DNA of 10,191 nt from an uncultured Porphyromonadaceae bacterium. GTDB lineage: Bacteria; Bacteroidota; Bacteroidia; Bacteroidales; Muribaculaceae. Below, in pieces: positions 1-5,939 of the stretch. Each line of letters starts with the position of its first letter. Position 1 is the first letter of the stretch. The position numbers and the translations under genes were made by a program. The notes beneath the pieces are model-generated. The model was given only the letters and a program-made list of their open reading frames with translations, made no database searches and was not told where the DNA came from. The stretch is from assembly GCA_900550025.1 (NCBI GenBank), contig URQP01000095.1:1-10191 (forward strand), read 5' to 3'.

Positions 1-52
1 CCGCTATTGTCACGGCCGCTATTGCCGATATTATGCGTTTCAGCCTTGTCAT
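1..52 (-). CDS. Start of a membrane protein, probably the partner sensor histidine kinase (partial)
   Basis: The first 17 codons are visible and the gene continues beyond the left edge. They read MTRLKRIISAIAAVTIA, a basic N-terminus followed by a hydrophobic run that looks like the first membrane helix of a sensor kinase. The ATG lies two bases after the TGA of the response-regulator gene. An in-frame GTG at 58-56 overlaps that TGA (GTGA) and is an alternative start. Such tight coupling behind an NtrC-family receiver protein is the usual place for the cognate histidine kinase, which would sense a periplasmic or membrane signal and phosphorylate the regulator. No catalytic domain is visible, so the kinase identity is inferred from position and the N-terminal membrane segment only. 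Confidence 0.55.
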   Translation of the reverse strand, partial: MTRLKRIISAIAAVTIA

Positions 53-54
53 GC

Positions 55-1383
55 TCACCCGATGTTGAAGCGTTTCATTTTGTTGTAGAGTGTCTGGCGC
101 GTTATGCCGAGCTTTTCCGCGGTGAGCGACAGGTTGCCGCCGTATTTCTTTATTGCGTCGGCAATCATACGCCGTTCCATGTCTTCGAGCGTGGTTCCGG
201 CATCTTCCGTCACCTTTCTGGAAGTGGCTATCTGCAAATCGCCGGCTTGTATCTCATTGCCGTCGCACACTATCACGGCTTTTTCCACTGTATGTCTTAA
301 TTCACGGATGTTTCCGCGCCATTCGCAGTTGACCAGCGCGTTCTCCGCTTCCGCGCTGAACCGTTCCACAGGGCGGGAGTAATCGGCGGCAAACGATGCG
401 AGAAACCGCCGGGCGAGCGGCATTATGTCCGCCTTGCGTTCGCGGAGAGGGGGAAGCTTGAGGTGGATTGTGTTGATGCGGTAGAGCAGGTCCTCGCGGA
501 ACAGTCCGCTGTCGGCCATCTGTTCTATTTCCTTGTTGGTGGCGCATATCAGCCGTATGTCGACGGGGATGCTTCCATTGCTTCCTACCGGGGTGACGCG
601 GCGGCGTTGCAGCGCGTTGAGCAGCTTCGCCTGTTGCGTAAGCGGCAAGTTGCCTATTTCGTCGAGAAAAAGCGTGCCTCCGTCGGCCTCTTCCATAAAG
701 CCTTTCCTCGACGATTTTGCGTCGGTGAACGCTCCTTTAACGTGTCCGAACAGCTCGCTTTCGAAGAGCGTCCCGGTTATTGCGCCCATATCCACGGCCA
801 CGAATTTCTTTGCCTGTCGCATCGACCGTGCGTGCAGTTCGTGTGCCAACAGATCCTTGCCGGTGCCGTTCTCTCCGGTAATCAGCACGTTGGCATCGGT
901 GGCGGCAACTTTCTCCACCGTGTCGTACAGACGTTTCATCACCGGTGTCTCTCCCCAGTACATTTCGGACGGTGTCCCGCCGCCTCCGGTAAGTTCGCAC
1001 CGCCGACGGTAGGCCATTTGCAGCGTTTCTACAAGCTTGCGGTTGTCCCACGGTTTCACCACAAAGTCGAAAGATCCGTCTTTCATAGCCCTTACGGCAA
1101 GCTCCACATCGGCATAGGCCGTGAACAGCACTACCGGGATTTTCGGAAAGTTGCGGTTTATCTCGTGCAGCCAGAACAACCCTTCGTTGCCGCTGTTGAT
1201 TCCTGACACGAAATTCATATCGAGCAGCACCACGTCGGTCTCCGACTTGCGCAGCAAGGCGAGCATCGTTTTCGGCGACGGCAAAGTTTCCACTTTCCCG
1301 AAAACGCTGCCGAGCAGCAGCCGCAGCGAAGTCAGGATGTTGGTGTTATCGTCCACCACCAGTATGTTTCCTTGTTTTTTCAT
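55..1383 (-). CDS. NtrC-family sigma-54-dependent response regulator
   Basis: This 442-residue cytoplasmic regulator has the three classic NtrC domains. The receiver (about 5-125) has acidic pocket D11/D12, phosphoacceptor D55 in VVLLDMNF, T88 and K110. The AAA+ domain (about 142-370) has Walker A GENGTGKD (170-177), a sigma-54 contact loop GAFTDA (217-222, canonical GAFTGA), Walker B GGTLFLDEI (235-243), arginine-finger region FREDLLYR (295-302) and sensor II WRGNIREL (355-362, where WPGN is usual). A Fis-type helix-turn-helix (about 400-442) ends in LGITRQTLYNKMKRFNIG. It should hydrolyse ATP to open sigma-54 polymerase complexes after phosphorylation. ATG 1383 is chosen because it places the ILVVDD strand at residue 7. 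The upstream TTG at 1419 would lie inside the promoter. Its likely targets are the paired palindromes upstream of tolC. The family call is secure; the target is inferred from context. Confidence 0.95.
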   Translation of the reverse strand: MKKQGNILVVDDNTNILTSLRLLLGSVFGKVETLPSPKTMLALLRKSETDVVLLDMNFVSGINSGNEGLFWLHEINRNFPKIPVVLFTAYADVELAVRAMKDGSFDFVVKPWDNRKLVETLQMAYRRRCELTGGGGTPSEMYWGETPVMKRLYDTVEKVAATDANVLITGENGTGKDLLAHELHARSMRQAKKFVAVDMGAITGTLFESELFGHVKGAFTDAKSSRKGFMEEADGGTLFLDEIGNLPLTQQAKLLNALQRRRVTPVGSNGSIPVDIRLICATNKEIEQMADSGLFREDLLYRINTIHLKLPPLRERKADIMPLARRFLASFAADYSRPVERFSAEAENALVNCEWRGNIRELRHTVEKAVIVCDGNEIQAGDLQIATSRKVTEDAGTTLEDMERRMIADAIKKYGGNLSLTAEKLGITRQTLYNKMKRFNIG

Positions 1384-1388
1384 CTCTA

Positions 1389-1420
1389 CAAATATACACA
1401 AAGTCGAGGGCAGAGGCAAA
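1389..1420 (-). promoter_or_regulatory. Bacteroidota primary-sigma promoter of the response-regulator gene
   Basis: On the minus strand the -33 element TTTG (1420-1417) is followed by 20 bases and then TATATTTG (1396-1389), a perfect match to the Bacteroidota -7 consensus TAnnTTTG. Transcription would start about five bases beyond the final G, near 1384, which is at or within two bases of the ATG at 1383. This implies a leaderless or near-leaderless message. It gives the regulator and the kinase a supply independent of the sigma-54 operon upstream. Confidence 0.8.
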
Positions 1421-1428
1421 TGAAAATT

Positions 1429-1497
1429 AACCTTATAACCATATAACCTGTTGCCGTAGGCAACTATAACCTTGCCGCCAATGCGGCAACATCACTC
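1429..1497 (-). repeat. Palindromic intergenic repeat, copy A (abuts permease B stop)
   Basis: A 69-bp element that is clearly similar to the one at 3823-3892. Shared blocks in plus orientation include AACCTTAT, CCATAT, TGTTGCCGTAGGC, CCTTGCCGCC and GGCAACATCA. It contains two perfect hairpins: GTTGCC-GTA-GGCAAC (1450-1464) and TTGCCGC-CAAT-GCGGCAA (1472-1489). It begins exactly at the TGA of permease B and ends just before the promoter of the regulator gene. It may act as an mRNA 3'-end stabiliser or a weak terminator. There is no clean U-tract, so I call it a REP-like repeat rather than a terminator. Confidence 0.7.
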
Positions 1498-3798
1498 GTA
1501 TTTCAGGCTCTCCACCGGGTTGGCTTGCGCTATCTTGTAGCACTGGTAGGTGACGGTGGCCACGATTATCACAGCCTGCCCGGCGAATGCCAATGCAAAC
1601 ACCCACCAGCTCATCGTGGTGCGGTAGGCGAAATTCTGCATCCATTCGTTGACGAAATGCCACGCCACCGGCACGGAAATCACGAACCCGACGAAAAGTA
1701 TCTTCAGATATTTGACGTTGAACATCCGGATTATCCCTGCCGTCGTAGAGCCGAACACCTTGCGCACGGCAATCTCGCGCTTGCGGTACTCGCTGTCGAA
1801 CAGCACCAGCCCGAACACTCCCATCACGCTTATCAGCACCGCCAGCGACGAGAACAGCATAATCTGTTTCGTCAGTTGCGACTCTTTCTGGTAGGTGTTC
1901 TCGAGTATTTGGTCGTAGAACGACACTTCGTTTGGATATTCCGGCTCGTATTTGCGGATTATTTTTCGAATGCCGTCCATTGTGTCGAACATGTTCGCCC
2001 CTTTCTTGACGCGCACGTAGCCGACCGACGTGTTGTCCCACCCTTTTATGCAGTTGAGAGCCATAGGCTCCGACGCTTCTGTCCATAGCGACGTGAAGTT
2101 GAAATCGTCGCAGATGCCAATGATTTGTGTGCCGAACACTTCCGCTCCCACTTTTATGTAGCGGGAGTTTTGTTTTTGTGCTGTGCGGTTGAAAATGATT
2201 GCGTTGCTGTCGTTAGGGAGGAAATCGCGCCCGTCGAGCAATTTGATGCCGAGCGTTTCCAAGAATCCCGGACTTACAGGTATGGAGTAGAACCACACCA
2301 TTTCATCTCCGCCCAAATTGCGTCCCCAACTCATTCCGACATTGCTCCCAATCTTGAAGCGGGAATATGCCACGCTTTCCACTTCCGGCAGTTGCTTGAG
2401 TTCGTTGGTCACGGCTTCAAGGTTGTCGCTTACTCCTTTGTTTGTCCCGAACAGCACCAATTCGTCTTTGTCGAAACCATAATCGGTGTGTATCAGGAAA
2501 TTGCGCTGCTTGGTGATGAATACGGCCGATATTATCAGCACTGAGGATGCAAATAGCTGTATCCATATAAGTGCGTTTCTGAGTGCCAACCCTTTAGGCG
2601 ACAATCCCAAACTCCCTTTCAATGCCACAGCCGGTGAGTAGGATGTGAGGCGTATGGCCGGATAGATTCCTGCGGCAGTCCCAAGAACGAGAGAAATTAG
2701 AGCTGTGGCAATGATAACAGGGAGGTAGCCGGTGAAACTTATTCCTGCCGTCGACAGATTGGCTATCGAAGTCATGGAAAAAAGCCATAGCAGCAGCAAC
2801 GAGATAATAAACGAGCATACGGAAATGACTGTCGATTCGACCGTGAGCAGGCATCGAAGGTTTTTTGTGGTCGCACCGAACACTTTGCGCGTGTTCACGT
2901 CTTTTATGCGTATTGGGGCGAGAGCGACGGCAAAGTTGGTGAAGTTGATGAATGCTATAATCAAAATAGCCAAGGCTACTGAAATGAGGATTATTTCCGT
3001 GTCGGGATTTACTTTTTCTGCCAATCCTGAGACAGGTATATTCTTTACATAGTGCAGTTTGGAAACGGGTGTGAAATCATATATTTTGCTGTCCCATGAT
3101 TTCCATTCTTTTGCATCTTTCGCCGCTATGCTGTCGAGCCGGGTTTTCAATTCGGCTACGGCCGCGGGATTGTCGATTCTGAACAGGCCGGCAAAGCTCA
3201 CCTCGTTAGAGCGTTTCAGCCACTTCTCGAAATCTATATTCGAGTTTTTGGCCGTTGAGTTTTCAGGGAAGTCCTCATACACACCGCCGATTGTCAGCTC
3301 CATGTCGTCGGCCAACCGTTTCCCTGTCACGTCGATGCTTTGGAAGTATTTCCGGGCAACGCTTTCCGGGATGATGACAGTGTTTTTTTCGGTAATGCTG
3401 CTTATAGAGCCGGCAATCATCCGGCAATCAATCATTCTAAGGAAAGTGGTGTCAACCTCCATCGTTTTAATAGAGGCATAATTGTTGTTGATTTTTGCAA
3501 GGGTTTCCTGTTGGTACGGGCTGATGAATGACGCCTCTTTGATGTGTGCCGACATTTTGCGTATGTTGTCGAACTCTGAGGCGCTAATCCATATTTTGTA
3601 GTTTCCGTCTTGATTGTAGCTGAGCAGGTAGAGATTGTCGGCATCGGGTACGGAGGAGTTGTAGGTGCGGTCGTAATACACCTGCATCATTATTATCATA
3701 AACACGGCAAAAGCCAGCGACAGCCCCAACAGGTTGAGGACTGCCGACAGCTTGAAACGCCGGAAAGCGAACAATATGTTTCGGATGAACCGTTTCAT
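1492..3798 (-). CDS. FtsX/MacB-type ABC transporter permease B (8 predicted TM helices)
   Basis: A 768-residue inner-membrane permease built from two FtsX-like halves. Helix 1 is at about 18-40 and is followed by a periplasmic MacB_PCD-like domain. Three helices lie at roughly 270-385, and a fifth helix begins the second half, with another periplasmic domain and three C-terminal helices. The coupling motif RKREIAVRKVFGST before the last two helices, and NTRKVFGATTKN in the first half, are the family's ATPase-contact segments. It ends in NPVESLKYE, exactly like permease A. It probably couples ATP hydrolysis by the separate ATPase upstream to mechanical export through the adaptor and TolC. ATG 3798 (MKRFIRNILFAF) matches the N-terminus of permease A. 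An upstream ATG at 3843 falls inside a palindromic repeat and is rejected. The family is certain; the substrate is unknown. Confidence 0.93.
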   Translation of the reverse strand: MKRFIRNILFAFRRFKLSAVLNLLGLSLAFAVFMIIMMQVYYDRTYNSSVPDADNLYLLSYNQDGNYKIWISASEFDNIRKMSAHIKEASFISPYQQETLAKINNNYASIKTMEVDTTFLRMIDCRMIAGSISSITEKNTVIIPESVARKYFQSIDVTGKRLADDMELTIGGVYEDFPENSTAKNSNIDFEKWLKRSNEVSFAGLFRIDNPAAVAELKTRLDSIAAKDAKEWKSWDSKIYDFTPVSKLHYVKNIPVSGLAEKVNPDTEIILISVALAILIIAFINFTNFAVALAPIRIKDVNTRKVFGATTKNLRCLLTVESTVISVCSFIISLLLLWLFSMTSIANLSTAGISFTGYLPVIIATALISLVLGTAAGIYPAIRLTSYSPAVALKGSLGLSPKGLALRNALIWIQLFASSVLIISAVFITKQRNFLIHTDYGFDKDELVLFGTNKGVSDNLEAVTNELKQLPEVESVAYSRFKIGSNVGMSWGRNLGGDEMVWFYSIPVSPGFLETLGIKLLDGRDFLPNDSNAIIFNRTAQKQNSRYIKVGAEVFGTQIIGICDDFNFTSLWTEASEPMALNCIKGWDNTSVGYVRVKKGANMFDTMDGIRKIIRKYEPEYPNEVSFYDQILENTYQKESQLTKQIMLFSSLAVLISVMGVFGLVLFDSEYRKREIAVRKVFGSTTAGIIRMFNVKYLKILFVGFVISVPVAWHFVNEWMQNFAYRTTMSWWVFALAFAGQAVIIVATVTYQCYKIAQANPVESLKYE

Positions 3799-3822
3799 TG
3801 CTTTTAGTTTAATATTGTTTTT

Positions 3823-3892
3823 AACCTTATTGCCATATGGCATGTTGCCGTAGGCGGCGATGGCCTTGCCGCCGGTGGAGGCAACATCATTC
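3823..3892 (-). repeat. Palindromic intergenic repeat, copy B (abuts ATPase stop)
   Basis: A 70-bp relative of the element at 1429-1497. It starts at the same place relative to a gene, at the TGA of the preceding ORF, and extends into the space before permease B. It holds the perfect palindrome TGCCATATGGCA (3831-3842) and a nested stem with outer arms GTTGCC/GGCAAC and inner arms GGCGGC/GCCGCC. The two copies differ by substitutions and one indel, and the indel breaks any shared reading frame, so they are not coding. Lying inside the operon, the structure could tune the ratio of ATPase to permease B. Confidence 0.7.
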
Positions 3893-4570
3893 CTTGTTGA
3901 TGACCGTAGAGATAATTTCGCCGTCGAGCATATCGATGATGCGGTGCGCGTAACCCGCGTCGCGCTGGTTATGGGTCACCATCACCACCGTAGTCCCCGC
4001 CTTGTTGAGCTCGGTAAGGATGTTCATCACTTCCACGCCGTTTTTCGAGTCCAAGTTACCGGTCGGCTCGTCGGCAAGAATCAGGTCGGGGTTGGAAACC
4101 ACGGCGCGCGCTATGGCCACGCGCTGCTGCTGTCCGCCTGAAAGCTGGTGCGGGAAATGCTTCGCGCGGTGGCTGATTTCCATACGGCGCATTATTTCCA
4201 ACACTCTCTGCTTGCGTTCATCGCCCTTGATTTTAAGGTAGGTCAGCGGAAGCTCGATGTTTTCCTGTACGGTGAGCTCGTCAATCAGGTTGAAGCTCTG
4301 GAAAATGAAGCCGATTTTCCCGCGGCGCAGGTATGTGCGGTCGCGCTCTCCGAGGGTGGTCACGTCCTTGCCGTTGAGTATGTATTTTCCAGATGTCGGG
4401 GTGTCGAGCAGTCCTAAGATGTTGAGCAGCGTGGTCTTCCCGCAGCCCGACGGACCCATAATCGCCACAAACTGTCCTTCTTCCACTTCAAAATCAAGGT
4501 TGTTGACCGCAATTGTCTCCACTTCGCTTGTGCGGAATTTCTTCGTAAGTTTTTCTGTCTGAATAAGCAT
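3887..4570 (-). CDS. ABC transporter ATP-binding protein, LolD/MacB type
   Basis: A 227-residue stand-alone nucleotide-binding subunit, the usual length for the LolD/FtsE/MacB-NBD family. All catalytic motifs are intact: Walker A GPSGCGKT (39-46), Q-loop Q91 in FIFQSFNL, signature LSGGQQQR (143-150), Walker B LILADE (163-168), D-loop NLDS (172-175) and switch histidine H200. It powers the two FtsX-type permeases from the cytoplasmic side of the inner membrane. In E. coli MacB this domain is fused to the permease, but here it is a separate gene between the adaptor (33 bases upstream) and permease B. Its stop codon sits at the edge of palindromic repeat B. The family assignment is secure. Which of the two permeases it serves, or whether it serves both, cannot be told from sequence. 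Confidence 0.96.
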   Translation of the reverse strand: MLIQTEKLTKKFRTSEVETIAVNNLDFEVEEGQFVAIMGPSGCGKTTLLNILGLLDTPTSGKYILNGKDVTTLGERDRTYLRRGKIGFIFQSFNLIDELTVQENIELPLTYLKIKGDERKQRVLEIMRRMEISHRAKHFPHQLSGGQQQRVAIARAVVSNPDLILADEPTGNLDSKNGVEVMNILTELNKAGTTVVMVTHNQRDAGYAHRIIDMLDGEIISTVINKE

Positions 4571-4603
4571 AGTTGTATTTTTATTTAGTTTATAATCAAT
4601 TTA

Positions 4604-5857
4604 TTACTTCAAGATAAGCTCGTCGCAGTTCTTGAACATCTCGTAGCCTGAAAGCACCACTTTCTCTCCGGGGTTCAAGCCTTCGACCACCTCGTAGTAC
4701 TGCGGATTCTGCCGTCCTATCTTTATGCTGCGGCGGTGCGCGGTGTCGCCGTCCTTGTCGAGCACGAATATCCACGTGCCGCCCGTCTCGTTGAAGAAAG
4801 TGCCGCGCGGAAGCATCACGCTTTTTGTGGGCTCGCCGAGCTGCAGGTTGATGTAGTATGACTGCCCTGTGCGTATGTTGTCAGGGCGCTTGCCTGCAAA
4901 CTCGAAATCGGTCTGGAACTTGTTCTCGCGCACATCGGGATATACTTTCTTCACCCGCAGCATATATGTGCTGTCCTGCCGCTCGAAGCGTCCCTCCAAT
5001 CCCGGTACTACACGATCGATGTAATGCTCGTCGATGTCGGCCTCTATCTTGTGTCCTGTAAGCACATTGATGCGGCCTATCATTTGCCCGGAAATGACGT
5101 TCTGCCCGGGCTCCACGTCGAGCATTCCCAATTCGCCGTCGATGGGCGCGCACACCGTCAGCTTGTCGCGCCGCTCGCGTATCATCGCAAGGCTGCGGCG
5201 CATATTCTCAAGGTCGTCCTCAAGCTGCGTAATCTGTATGTTGCGGTACAGCTCGTCCTGCTTCAGCCGCTCGTCCACCAATTTGCGCTTCTCCACGGTC
5301 AGCTCGTAGTCCTCTTTCGCCTTCAGGTAGTCTTCTTTCGACACCAAGTCTTCCTTATACAGCCGCTGGTATTGCTCGTAAGTGCGCTTCTTCTGGCGTT
5401 CCTCCATCTGGAGCTGTATCTTCTCAGTCTGGTTGTTGAGCTTGTCCTGCTCCATCGTCACCTGCGTGTTGCGCAGGAAGTTCTGCTTCTCGGCGAGGTT
5501 GGCCTCGGCGTTGAGTATTTCAAGGTCGAGATTGGAATTGCGCAGCTTCACTATGGGGTCGCCCTTCTTCACGGCAGCTCCCTCTTCCAAGAAAATCTGC
5601 TCCACTATGCCGCCCTCTTCCGGGCTAAGCTGCAACGAAGTTACCGGTTGCACCTGTCCCACGACGCGGATGTAGTCGTTGAACTCTCCGGCAATCACTT
5701 CACCGGTCGTCACCGATTCCCGGTCTATTCGCATCACCGACGAGCGGTTGCCATAGACCGCTATTATCAACACAACTGTCACGGCTACTGCCATGGCCGC
5801 ATATATCCATTGCTTGCCTGTCAGTCTGAATCCTTTTTTCTTTATTTCTATATCCAT
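4604..5857 (-). CDS. MacA/HlyD-like periplasmic adaptor (membrane fusion protein)
   Basis: A 417-residue periplasmic adaptor that bridges the inner-membrane permease and the TolC channel. A basic N-terminus and one membrane anchor (about 18-36, IYAAMAVAVTVVLIIAVYG) leave the rest in the periplasm. Two lipoyl half-motifs (about 66-108, with EGAAVKKGDPIVKL; and about 233-265, with APIDGELGMLDVEPGQNV) flank a long charged coiled-coil hairpin (about 112-232). Beta-barrel and membrane-proximal domains follow, ending near LNPGEKVVLSGYEMF. It lacks a lipobox, so it is anchored by the helix. It stops with a double TAA TAA 33 bases before the ATPase, and an 82-bp gap holding a hairpin repeat separates it from permease A. 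Exporters of this type carry antibiotics, peptides, lipids or toxins; nothing here singles out one substrate. Confidence 0.94.
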   Translation of the reverse strand: MDIEIKKKGFRLTGKQWIYAAMAVAVTVVLIIAVYGNRSSVMRIDRESVTTGEVIAGEFNDYIRVVGQVQPVTSLQLSPEEGGIVEQIFLEEGAAVKKGDPIVKLRNSNLDLEILNAEANLAEKQNFLRNTQVTMEQDKLNNQTEKIQLQMEERQKKRTYEQYQRLYKEDLVSKEDYLKAKEDYELTVEKRKLVDERLKQDELYRNIQITQLEDDLENMRRSLAMIRERRDKLTVCAPIDGELGMLDVEPGQNVISGQMIGRINVLTGHKIEADIDEHYIDRVVPGLEGRFERQDSTYMLRVKKVYPDVRENKFQTDFEFAGKRPDNIRTGQSYYINLQLGEPTKSVMLPRGTFFNETGGTWIFVLDKDGDTAHRRSIKIGRQNPQYYEVVEGLNPGEKVVLSGYEMFKNCDELILK

Positions 5858-5872
5858 TTCTGTTTGTTTAAG

Positions 5873-5935
5873 GTTGAGAGTTGAGGGTTGAGAGTAGTTT
5901 ATTCATCACTAAACACTAAACTCTCAACACTCAAC
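5873..5935 (-). repeat. GTTGAG-type intergenic hairpin repeat
   Basis: This fills most of the gap between permease A and the adaptor. In plus orientation it contains GTTGAGAG twice (5873-5880 and 5887-5894), then the inverse CTCTCAAC (5921-5928) followed by ACTCAAC (5929-5935). As minus-strand RNA the outer arms can pair over about 15-18 positions with one mismatch and a small bulge, enclosing an AU-rich loop. There is no U-tract and transcription must pass through to reach the adaptor, so a role in mRNA processing or stability is more plausible than termination. I have an impression that similar GTTGAG repeats are common in Bacteroidales intergenic DNA, but I cannot check it here. Confidence 0.6.
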
Positions 5936-5939
5936 ATTT

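Noticed and set aside
463..1206. Plus-strand open frame of 247 codons
   Set aside because: It is antisense to the well-supported response-regulator gene and has no recognisable domain; it is a shadow of codon usage.
1384..1419. Longer N-terminus for the response regulator from TTG 1419
   Set aside because: It would place the start inside the -33 element, upstream of the predicted transcription start, and adds 12 residues not expected before a receiver domain.
1472..1489. Hairpin after permease B as an intrinsic terminator
   Set aside because: The stem is good, but it is followed by a second hairpin and mixed sequence rather than a U-tract, so termination is not supported.
1433..1493. Short ORF overlapping the permease B stop (TGATG), starting MLPHWRQGY
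   Set aside because: It lies wholly in the repeat element. The equivalent frame in the second repeat copy encodes unrelated residues because of an indel, so the sequence is under structural rather than coding constraint.
3799..3843. Longer N-terminus for permease B from ATG 3843
   Set aside because: The extra 15 codons fall in the palindromic repeat and the leader. The paralogous permease starts at the position equivalent to ATG 3798.
5024..5884. Plus-strand open frame of 286 codons rich in Leu, Val and His
   Set aside because: It is antisense to the adaptor's coiled coil; its hydrophobic low-complexity product is what the complement of Glu/Lys/Gln codons gives.
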